Assembly (NCBI GenBank): GCA_903813345.2
Contig: CAIIXF020000001.1
Location: 19,671,915-19,735,914, forward strand
Length of the DNA: 64,000 nt
Direction of reading: 5' to 3'
From: Owenia fusiformis
Taxonomy: Eukaryota; Annelida; Polychaeta; Sabellida; Oweniidae
The stretch's first letter is position 1. Every line of letters starts with the position of its first letter. This document shows, in pieces, positions 22,819-34,300 of this stretch. A program made the translations under genes and the position numbers. The notes under the pieces were generated by a model, which was given only the letters and a program-made list of their open reading frames with translations, did no database searches and had not been told where the DNA came from.

Positions 22819-23688
22819 CACTCCCCTCCATAAGTTTGGCAACCTTTTTTCCCCATTGAACTACGTGTTGAAGCCTCTTTACGTTTGAATTTTTATTTAC
22901 TTAACCGGCGATGAAATGACTTATACTATTGATGGCAACGTAACTTGACTTTATTTCCAATACCTCCAAATTTTCTCAATTTTTTCCTCAATTACAATAG
23001 GTCGAAAATTGATGATAAATTTGATGAATTTTTGAAAATCGTCATTCCCATGTAATCCAATGGGAAATGGAGGGTTCGGGGCAAATCAGAAATCAGGATA
23101 TCTTTTCAGTGAAAGATTCAGCAAAAAATATTTTTATATAGAAAATTGAATTGTCTAGCTTTTATGAACCCTAAGTGTTTAGTTTATTTGATGAATATTA
23201 AAGTTACAGCGCTTCAAAGTCATTTTAGAAAATATTTTTTCGCCTCCTGTGTTATTTCAATGGGAGAGGTTTTTTGAAAAACAATTTTGACTTTAAAGCC
23301 TTATAACTTTGTTGAACCTGAAGAAACATTTTTTGTTAAATAAAGTTAGCAAATTCAATTGCCTGCCTAACTCGTATTTTTGCAAGGACTCGGATGGATG
23401 GATATTCTGTCATATGACTTGAGGCAAACCTACCATTTCCCATTGGTTAACATGGGAATGTCGATTTTCAAAAATTCATCAAATTTATCATCAATTTTCG
23501 ACCTATTGTAATTGAGGAAAAAAATTGAGAAAATTTGGAGGTATTGGAATTAAAGTCAAATTACGTTTCCATCAATAGTATTTAAGTATTTTCATCGCAG
23601 GTTAAGTAAATAAAAATTCAAAGGTAAAGAGGCTTTAACACGTAGTTCAATGGGGGAAAAAAGGTTGCCAAACTTATGGAGGGGAGTG
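22819..23688. mobile_element. 870-bp element with about 245-bp terminal inverted repeats, TA-flanked
   Basis: The arms start CACTCCCCTCCATAAGTTTG and are inverted copies for about 245 bases (22819-23065 and 23440-23688) with a few mismatches. Landmarks in both arms are ATTGAACTACGTGTT, AAGCCTCTTTAC, AATAGGTCGAAAATTGATGA and CAATGGGAAATGG. TA dinucleotides flank it at 22817-22818 and 23689-23690. TA flanks and CACTCCC-type ends are typical of Tc1/mariner-related miniature elements. The middle encodes no transposase. Confidence 0.88.
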
Positions 23689-25348
23689 TAATTCTCAATA
23701 TTGAAGTGTAAACAAAACAGGCATTGCGAGGTAACTATTTTGGCAGACTCAGATCTATAGGGGTGACAAAATTGCTAGCAATATCTACAATTGACCTACC
23801 AATCTATTCCTTACAATCTCAAATACAATATCACCCAAAAGATTCATGATATGTTAAAAATTGGTGAACTTATCATGGATTCAAAGTGCTAAAATAGGTG
23901 AAAAATGTTTAAATTCTCCCAAATAATAAGAATGGTGACCATTCTAGATTATTGTATGTGTAAAAATATCTAGTTTTCCTGAAATGAAGTGTGCACTTTG
24001 ATGATTTTTAGAAAATAGACATGACAACTTATGACATGAGCCAGAAATATTCTAAAATTGAAACCATTTTTTGTTGGCTTGCATTTGCTCGCTATATCTG
24101 TTTCTCTCTTTAATAAATTGATATACATATTTTTCTCGGAAATAAAAAGTAAAACAAAGAAAAAAGAAAACACTTTACGTGGAGAAAAGGCGACCATCTC
24201 AGGGCGATTTTGATCAAATCCATATAGCTAAGGGTTTCTCTTTTTGGGAGAAAATATCAAAAGATTGGTGTACGGTGTTCCTAGGTGAGATTCCCTTTAG
24301 GAGAAATACATTAATTGTCAATTGATAAAAAAAACTAGTATGGATTCGAAATGCCTCAAATAATTGTAACATAAAATGAGCTTAAAATAAAATATAATAG
24401 TACCGCTAAGAACTATATTTCGAATAAACACGCCGCGTAAACGTAGGCTATATTTTCCCCTTTCATTTGAAAAAGTCAAAATTTTAAGTATTAGAACAGG
24501 ATATTGTGACAAATATAATTTAATCGTTATTCAGAAAATTGAATGAAAAGAAAAATATCGCATGAGACGAGTAGTACTACAAATGGCTTTAAGAAAGAAT
24601 AAAGTGAAATCTTATAAACAAATCAAATTTCGCATTTATTTTAAATTACACCATATTCGTTTGATTTTGTTAATCACACCCCATTTAACAAAATAATGAA
24701 ACGCGTAACCATATGCCATAACCCCGACATAACATAGCTGCGATGCTGTTTGAAAATCTTTTATCACGGTTTAATGCAGTTTTAAGCTTGCTCAGAGATT
24801 GAATGCAAACTTTTGAATTGGAATTCATATAACAACGGTTACGATATTTGAACCAAATAATGTACACTCTCATAGGATTATAGTTTAAACCGGGGAATGT
24901 ATTTATGTTGTAACCCTAACACGTTTTTCAACTTCGAAATGGGCTCTATAAAATATGTATTAGGCCTAGTAAACTTGCCAATCCGGCATAAGCCCGTTGA
25001 TTTTCCAAAGTTTCAAAATTGAAGGCTTAACAGTATCGAGAAGAACGTAAACGTTTTCTTCGCAATTGCTAAGAAAGAGCCTTTAACGTATGAAACGTAC
25101 GTGAACAACAATTTTCATCTCGTAAGTGAATATAGATGGAAATACTATTACTGATTTAAACAGGATCCTTATAACGCAGTGTTAAAGGCAGACTAATATC
25201 CAATACTAAATATAGAAGACGCTCGGCGGTTAAAGGAGCGGTATAACATACTAGACCAATATATCATTGGAAAAGGACGAACAAGGTCACGTTATTCAAG
25301 TTAAAGTATAGTACTACAGGGATTTCATTGGAAATATACAGATCAGCG

Positions 25349-25375
25349 ATGGAAAACCCAAAAGACGGAGAAGAT
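25349..25375 (+). CDS. SLC2A: candidate first coding exon A of the GLUT-like gene (MENPKDGED)
   Basis: ATG in a good context (G at -3, G at +4), nine codons, then a consensus donor GAT/GTAAGT in phase 0, compatible with the phase-0 exon at 42493. The peptide is acidic and hydrophilic like GLUT N-termini. It is very short and separated by 17 kb, so a chance match is possible. Confidence 0.5.
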
Positions 25376-28300
25376 GTAAGTAATGATTATGTTGTTATGT
25401 GTTCGTGAAATTTTGTAAGATCGACTTCGTATAAACGAGACATCTAATTTGACTATTGTGTTGTATTTCGATCGTTATATCTATTAGACCACGTTACGGT
25501 ATAGTATTCACATTTAGTGATGCACGAGAAACAAGACAGTATATAACCAGGAAAATGTTACGTTGTTTTAGATAAGATGCTAAATATATCAACTTATAGA
25601 TGTTAATAATTAGCTCTGTCTGATTTCTATATACTCAGGCTTGAATTATAGATAAAAGCAAGAATCAAAATCATACATGTGATCTTTTATAGACCATGTG
25701 AACGAGGCCTCTGTGTCCAACTGTCCATTTAAAAAGGCTATAAGCCTACGTTAACATGGGCTGAACGGAAATGGATTTGAACCTGCATCACAATTACAGT
25801 CAATACTAACACTCTATAACCCTACTTGTACTATTGAACAATGAATGTGAATTGATTTTGTATATACTATATGTACTGCTTATTGTGTATGTTCAATATA
25901 TACAATAATATTGGCCAGAACACGTCAGCAAAGAGTAATGTCCGCCCCTTCTGTAATAAGAGGCATGAAACAAGTTGACCAAGAGGGCTTGATGGGAGTT
26001 GTCGAGGGAAGTCAACTGGTAAAGCATCTCTGCATCAACCCAACTTAATAACCCTTCTTATTAATGTTATTGCATCTTGATTCACTGGGTTCCATTGGTT
26101 TAACTGCATATATAAAAATGATGGAAGACGCCCATATACAGTTGATTCATCTTTGTTTTTGTTTGATATTGTCTTCTTCTAAGTTACTGGATCCCTACCT
26201 CCTTCAACCCCAAGGCTCCAGAAGGTGAAATAGGCCTACAGTAAGAGTTCAAAAGGACTTGATGCAAGAGTAACCAAGCCAAGATGCACTCCCCTATGGT
26301 TTCCCACATTCCATTCCCTCGTTTATAATGGTTCTACCCGTGTGGGTTCACGAATAGGTCATTTATGGGTCGGGCCATTAGATGATCAAGGCCCGGGTGC
26401 CTAACCCTCTTCCCCACGAATTCAATTTCTTAAAAGATTATATTCAGGCTTCTTGATGATTTGATGATAGCATGGGTTTATTTAATGCCCATGATGATAG
26501 AGACCAAATCATTATGTTAAAATCAATCCGATCTACAAATGAGAAAATATCGCCGATGGAGAGTACTTGAAACGTGTCACGTTCAATAAAAATGGAATGA
26601 AATGAAAATATACTCGTGGTATAAAGCAATCAAAACGTGGGAGTGATCGGGGTGTGCCACATGGAAGAGATTCCATTGGATAAATCAGCTAACGCCAACG
26701 TAGCTTAGTATAGTAACCACATTTTAGAAATAAAACAGATCGGAAAACCTGGCAACAGTTTAGCTTGACGATCCCATATGGCCAAGACTCATTTTTATGA
26801 TGTGTATCGTTATCAATCAAGGAGGATTGGCTCCCAGGATCGAAACTCGATATTTTCCAACAATGAAAACGTCGAAATGTCGTTATTTTCTGAAATTAAA
26901 ACCGACTATAAATTCAAAATAAACAGTTCAAAAGATTCGAACCAATATCTCGATCATTTCTTGTGAGTTTTGGAATTTTTCGTTTGGAAATAAGACCAAA
27001 ATTCACGATTTAAATGTTGAAGTGAACAAAATGGCGGCTGTTTGAATTCGAATTTTGTATTACGACATACCCATATATGGGACAGAATATCGGTGGTGCA
27101 CTCTGGGAGCCAATCCTCCTTGGTTATCAATGTTAATTTGTTAAATACTTGTCATGCATACATGTAATAAGCCAAAAGATATCAGATGCAAGCCGTGTTG
27201 CACGTTCCAAATACAGGGAAATAATAAGTCTCTGCATGGGCATTCAGCCCATGGTCTCTGGGAGACTATCCTAAATAGATGAGGCTGGACAGTAGCGTAC
27301 GGACGGGCTAAAAAAGCCTTGTCCCAAAAATTAGGGCCTTAGTGGGCCTTTTTGGCATTACTTTTCAATTTTAGGCCAAAGAAAATGGGCATTGAATTTT
27401 CTATTTTTTCGCGCTCAAGCGCGGAATTCCGTTTTTCAGACTTAAAATGTGCCCCGAATGTGCCCCTTGGTTTTCAGGCCCACATGTGTCGTCAGTAGCC
27501 ATTGAATACGTAATTCTCACATTCCTGGTTACTCATTCTGTGAACTCATACTTTTGATTTTAATACGATGTTGGATACCCGATGGTTATCGGTCAAAGTC
27601 ACATGTGAGAAAGTTGGGCAAGCAAGCAAGCAAACAAACAAACAAACAAACAAACAAACAAACAAACAAACAGGCCACAATGCTTTAAAGTAAAAATTTA
27701 TGTTTTTGTAACAGACAGCAAACAAACAAACAAACAAACAAACAAACATGTCACAATACTTTTTTGTTACTCCATGACTGGTGTAGCCTACTATTAAAGA
27801 TACATGTTCTGCTCTGTGGTCGGTTGCATTTTCGGATTTCGGCATGCTAACAGGGGGGGGGGGGGGTCATTTCAAGTCAGCACAGAAAAACGCTTTGGGC
27901 CCCCAAGACCAAAAATTCGGCTCAAATTTTGAAAATTTCAGGTGCATTTTTTATAATTAATTAATCATTTTTTATAATAAAAAGCCCTCTAAAGGCCAAA
28001 TTATGTCCAAAAGGGCCCTTTCTTGGAGGCCCACATTTTTACCTAATTTTTGGGCCCAAAAATATTTGGGCCCGAAACATTTTGCCCCCATGCCCCCCTG
28101 GATCCGCCAGTGGAAAAAATGAGAACAATTAACAATTGCCGCCCTAATAACGGTGAACTTACTATTAGCAAAATGACCAGTCCCCAATATTTTTTAAGCA
28201 TCAGTGTTTTCATGAATTTACCCCAAAAATTGTCACAAATGTACCAAGGAGGATTGGCTCCCAGAATCGAAGTCGATATTTTCCAACAATGAAAACGCCG

Positions 28301-31300
28301 AGATGTCGTTATTTTCTGAAATTATAACCGATTATAAATTCAAAATAAACAGTTCAAAAGATTCGAACCAATATCTCGATCATTTCCTGTGAGTTTTGGA
28401 ATTTTTCGTTAGGAAATAAGACCAAAATTCACGATTCAAATGTTGAAGTGAACAAAATGGCGGCTGTTGGAATTCAAATTTTGTAGCACGACATGCCCAT
28501 ATATGGGACAGAATATCGATGTTGCACTCTGGGAGCCAATCCTCCTTGCAAATGTACCGAGTTCCCAGTTCTCACTGCTCAATCATGCAAAGCTTTAATT
28601 TGAATTTAATCCCTTAAATCATCAATATATCGACTGATCGAGGCTACAGGCTGAGAAAGTAGCATCACCTATCAAGACATGAGTCCAAAAGTGAATGTAG
28701 AAACGGTAAGTTATTATGAAACTGTTGATTCATCTATTTCTCCCTTTTCAATTTAGAATTCCTATCAAAATTTTGATTCTTCCAATCCATCGACCCATGT
28801 CAACAAAATGTTTTTTCAGCCGCAAGAGATTTTTTTCTGAGCCCATCAGTGCCCTGGCAGTGCTAGTCTTCAACATACCACTGGAACAGTCAGATCTTTG
28901 ACCATAAGAATGGCAACTTCATATCCCGGGCTTCGTAACAATTGACATGATGAGTTCTTGTCTCATTGACAATTTAGACTTAGGGACAATATAATTGGTT
29001 GGATTTTGCATAATAAAACCATGTGCGGTCAATGAGACATTGGGGGCCAATCCTTTAGTGGGCCCAGAATTTGGGACTGCCATTTGGGGCTACCCCCACA
29101 TCTGTTTTCAAATATCTGTTTTTCAAATCACCCCCACAACTACTTGTGTATTGAAATCTTGGGGTTGAAATTTTGACACATTGCTTAATTTTATCAAAAT
29201 GATATCACTAATCCACCTTATTTTCAGCCGCAAGAGATTTGTTAATTTGAGATTTATGTGATTTGAAAATTCAACCCCACATTTATGCGGGTACTTGGGG
29301 CATGGGATACTCTCTCTTATTTATAATTTAGCCTTTTTAGGCCTTTTTGTCAATTTATCAAAAATGTGCCTTAATTTTTTTCCGGACTCAAAATTTGGCC
29401 CCTCCACTTCTTAATTTCTGGATCCCCCTGTGTTTGGTTGGATTTTGAGCTAATGTGACATACATGGTTGGTGCAGGAGTTCATGGGACTGCCATTTGGG
29501 GCTACCCCCATATCTATTTTCAAATATCTGTTTTTCAAATCACCCCCACAACTACTTGTGTATTGAAATCTTGGGGTTGAAATTTTGACTCATTGCTTAA
29601 TTTTATCTAAATGATATCACTAATCCAGCTTATTTTCAGCCGCAAGAGATTTGATAATTTGAGATTTATGTGATTTGAAAATTCAACCCCACATTTATGC
29701 GGGTACTTGGGGCATGGGGTACTCTCTCTTATTTGCCATGATACCCACCCTCTTTTGATGTTGTCACAAAGAACATAATTTCTAAAGATATCTGTACCTG
29801 TTACCTCATGATCCAATCAAATGCTGTCACTTCATTCGTCAATCACCCCATAGTGTGTATTAGCAACATTCAGGAAATCAGTCATTTGGCAATATTTACC
29901 AAAGTTTATGATGCACATTTTGTATAACTGATTCAAAATAGTAACGGAGAGGTAAAGATCTCTGGTCATAAAAGCTACAATGAGATATGAGAAGGTTATA
30001 GCGTCATAACTGCTTCCTTACGAATGTTATGTAACAATTACATTTTACAAATAAAATGCCCAAATTACAAATACATATATGATGCATCAATAGATACTAA
30101 AATCGGGTGCATTTTATGTTTGTAAGGACTAGAAATATTTGTAACTAACAATTTATACCAACTACAGCCTACAATTTGTAAACTTCCCCAAATTTGCCTG
30201 TTATTTTATCGAAGAAATGTATTTTTTACGAATAATAATCTTGCATATTACCCATGAATTATTGCATAGGTCACGTGACATGAGAGTTTTAGGTGTGTGT
30301 AGGGGTTGGGGCGATGACTTTGACCATGTCTCTAGTAGGGGTGGGACGGAACAGAAAAACTTGGGAACGGGATGGAACAGTATTTAGACCTTCGGAACGG
30401 AAGATTTTTGGAACGGAACATCTGCCTTACCCCATCGATCCAGTCTTGGGAAACCAAAGTGCTCCCAAACTGAGCTCTTGAGGTTTTTTGGAGCATTTTC
30501 TATCGTAAAAGTTTCGGTCGGTGCTGCCATTAAGAGAGCCTACGAAGTCAAACTTGAAATGAAACAAATTAAATATTTGTAACAAAGATAAAAGATCGCG
30601 ATGATTGAAATATTATTCATATACACTGCACAATTGATTAATTGATATGATAATATAGTTATTCTTCATCGAACGGGATTTTATCAGATCGTCCACTATC
30701 GCTATATTTAATCAATAATTATCGATTCTTTTTTTTTCGTTTGCTAAAGTTGTAGTTCTAGCGCATACTGACTCTTCAAATTTGGAGGAGAATCTCTCGT
30801 AAGTTTTAAAATTTATTTTTGATTTTAGACAAAATCGGCTTATTTACGATCTAATTGGTGGAAAAATACTGAGCTTGAGGTGTCTTGTCCCGTTCCGAAA
30901 GTGCTTCCTCGTGTTCCGAGTTCCGATACCGAACCCAAATACCGCGGAACGGAACAATTTCGGGTAACTGTCCCACCCCTAATCTCTAGTACTTATTCAT
31001 TGATAAAGTTGACATTCAGTTTGTAGATATTAAACTAATATATTTGCAGAAACAAAAGGTACAATATGAACTCAAATTTATTTGTTTATGGTTATACAAT
31101 GTGTCACTAAATGCTTTTAAAGACTTTTGAATGTATTTCAGTATAAAACACGTACATATGTTTTAACGAAACAAATTAGATTAACAAACAGAAAATATAA
31201 ACAATGAATGAAAATGCTCAAGTTACGAACATAAATGTGCATTTAACAAATACAGAAGTTCAATTTACGAATACATACATGTACAAGTATATTAGAATAT

Positions 31301-34300
31301 GAATAATGAAGCAGAAAACATTCTATAGAAGGTACCTAGCCACATATAAAGTGTGTATACATGCTATTACAACCAGGAGAGGGACTGCATAAGGCCTTGA
31401 TGGACTCTATCTCCCAAATATTATCTTTCCATTGTTGTATTAACAAGGGGTGTGGGGGGGACATTACTTTACTGACCAGGATCGAATAATCCATTTGAAC
31501 ATAAATGCAATGTTGACTAGGCTACATGTATGGTTAACATCTACCATTAGGTCGCATACATATATTAGCCTAAAGCTATTGTTAACTTTGTTTCAAATAC
31601 CAATGCTTTCAAGTCAAATTCAACAGAAAAATCAATACTCAAACATCTGAAGCATTGATTTTACATAGTTACAAACTAGTAACTATTAAACATGTCGAAG
31701 GGTCATATGTATCATCCAGTATAGGGTTAATAAGTGTTTTATATAAATAGGGTTAATAAGTCTTTTATAGAATAGGGTTAGTAAGTCTTTTATGGAAATA
31801 TTTCATATAATTCTGTGTCTATACTAAATGTGTCATTGCTAACTTGAACTATGCATAATAAACAAACTTCTCATTATGAATAGGGGGTCATGCTAACTGC
31901 TTTAAAAATAACAAAATTGAATTGTAATTAAATAGATAACATTTTAATGTATGTTAGATAAGTATGAGTTCAAAATATAACTGATTAGATCCAGTTACAT
32001 GTATATTATCTCATACATCCTTAATTACATTATGTAAAATAAGTTAACATGACCAATCTATCTTTTGGACCTTTTTCCTACCTGACATTCGTCAAGTTTA
32101 TAAATTATGTATTAGGTTTAAAGTCACGAGCCTCAAATCTCCGAGGACCACAGTAATGGCAATATGTGACCAACTCATTGCAAGACACTTATTATATTAT
32201 TATGTCATCACCAGAATTTGTGACATATTGTTATTGTTACTTTTTTGGGGAATGGAATGTTTGGTGGTTGGTATTCGGCGATTGGTGTTAAGCATCTGTA
32301 ATGAATGGCAGGTGGTGGCATTTTGCATGTTAATGCCTCGTGATGTTTGCCATACATGCCACCCTTTTTCCTTTTGCCTATCATTTTATTGAAGCTTCAG
32401 GAGAGTAGTCAGTCTTAAAATAAGCAAGGCAAATTCTAATAAATGAGGCTTTACATCTCTATTTTCCATGCTCAATAACAACTTCTATCTGAGGACGTGT
32501 TCCGAAGCTTGATAAAGCAAGATGGCACAAAGGAGGTTAAATTGTTCCTGTTATGGACATCATTTTCTCAGATTCAGTAAGAAATTGGTCTGAATATTAT
32601 TGCTTCTCCTGCCATATGCTTGGCTTTGGCCATGGCTATTGTGGTGGGCCAACCAGTTACAGTATTAATTAAAATGTCATTTTGGAAGGGTCCATCTGGT
32701 CAACTGTAAACTTCTCAATCTCTTGTCTTGTGTCTCTGGAAGAATTTACTATTTTCTCACATTTTTATGTCACCACCATCACCAACTTTGTTGTGGATGA
32801 TGTTCTGCAGTTGGTGTTTGTTTTTATATTATATGCAGTTGGTGTTTGGCATTCTGCAGTCTGCATCTGTAACAAATGGCATTGGTAACATTTTGCATGT
32901 CACTGCCTTGTCATAATGTTTTGATTGGAAAATTTTAATAAATCACCATCCATCTGAGGTCATTTTAGATGGCACACTTAACAGATAGATACTTCATATC
33001 TGATAATTCATTTTCGTTATATTACCACTGATTGGTATAAAATTGCAATAGAGCATATACTAAAATAGTACATCTTCACTCTAGTAGATTCTCTGATGTA
33101 TTGAAGCACATTTTTACAACATCATAAAAATAAGAACTTAAAATGATTAAATCATCAAAATTATTCCTCGATTCAATCTTCCTGGAATAAACTCCTCATT
33201 CATTTTTAGTTTGATAGTTTACATTCTTTACATGTCTTGTAAAGCCTCTATAGACAAATATATACAATGTGTTTCTACATGCTCTGTATTGTGGCAGATT
33301 CTGAATGATCTATTTTATTTTTAGAGTAATCGTTCAGAGGTCAGGTATGTACCTTTGCAAATATAAGGTTAGAATGTTCGAAAGATTAACTGTTTATTAT
33401 CCCATCGAACGAAGTTCGGAGGGATATAGGGAACGCCTCCGTCCGTCCGTCCGTCCGTCCGTACGTACGTACGTACGTCCGTCCGTACGTCCGTCCGTCC
33501 GTCACACGCCCGTCCGTCCGTCTGTCCGTCCGTCCGGGCAATAACTCAAATACCGTTTGCCCGATTTTGTTCATATTTTGTACACATATACCCTATGGAG
33601 GTAGAAGTTCTGCTCGAAAGCCGATTTTCAAAATGGCCGCTCATTTCAAAATGGCGGCCATTTTAGTGCCGATTTTACAGTAATTTAGGTGCAATATGTA
33701 AAACTGTAATAGCAATATGTTTTAAATGTAAAAAAATTATAAAGGACATTAATAATGCTACAAATGTAAATATTAAAGAAGCACATGGCAGCCATCTTGA
33801 AAAATGGCGGCCTTTAATCATCATTTTCGATTTTTGCTGTAACTCAAAAAATAGTGGAGCGATTATGTTCATATTTGGTATGTGAACAGAGGGGGAGAAA
33901 CACCAGGGTTCAAAGATGACATACGCTTATAATGTAAATCTGTATTGAGATGACATCGTCGCTGATTGGTCAAAAGTCGACAAACAAATGACGTCATCAA
34001 TGACGGTTTCAAAATTTTCGAAATACGCTTCGAATAATATTATGTTCATTTCTGGCGTGTTAACCAATATCATAGCTTCTCATTTCACATCAAGATAAGG
34101 AAAGGTGTACGGAATATGCCTATGTCAATCAAATCATCCCATCAAAGTGTATTTGATAACTAGCCGATGAAAATTCGAACGAACGAAGATGGTAAGCAAG
34201 AGAGGTAATTATGTCTGTCATCTTTAAACTCTGGGGCTTTCCCTCCTCTTGTATGTGAATACTATAAGCATTGCACACTGTCTAAAGACACTTTTGGTAG

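Larger units (their letters stand above)
17888..25348. other. intergenic region with repeats
   Basis: Presumed SYDE 3' UTR followed by spacer. It contains an inverted-repeat element at 18363-18515, a 77-bp duplication within a GTACAATATACATG array (20460-20870), a small TTAGCCACATTGAGG array (21050-21118), a dispersed repeat (21574-21665) and a long inverted-repeat element (22819-23688). I see no protein-coding gene. Confidence 0.75.

Noticed and set aside
27298-27500. Possible hAT-type element with CAGTAGCGTACGGAC end
   Set aside because: Only one end is suggestive; no matching inverted end or target duplication could be found.
27546-27845. Minus-strand open frame reading repeated Cys-Leu-Phe-Val
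   Set aside because: It is the translation of (CAAA)n microsatellites and has no other protein-like sequence.
33305-33574. Open frames on both strands with Arg-Pro-Ser-Val or Thr-Asp-Gly-Arg repeats
   Set aside because: They arise from the (CGTC)n head of a mobile element.
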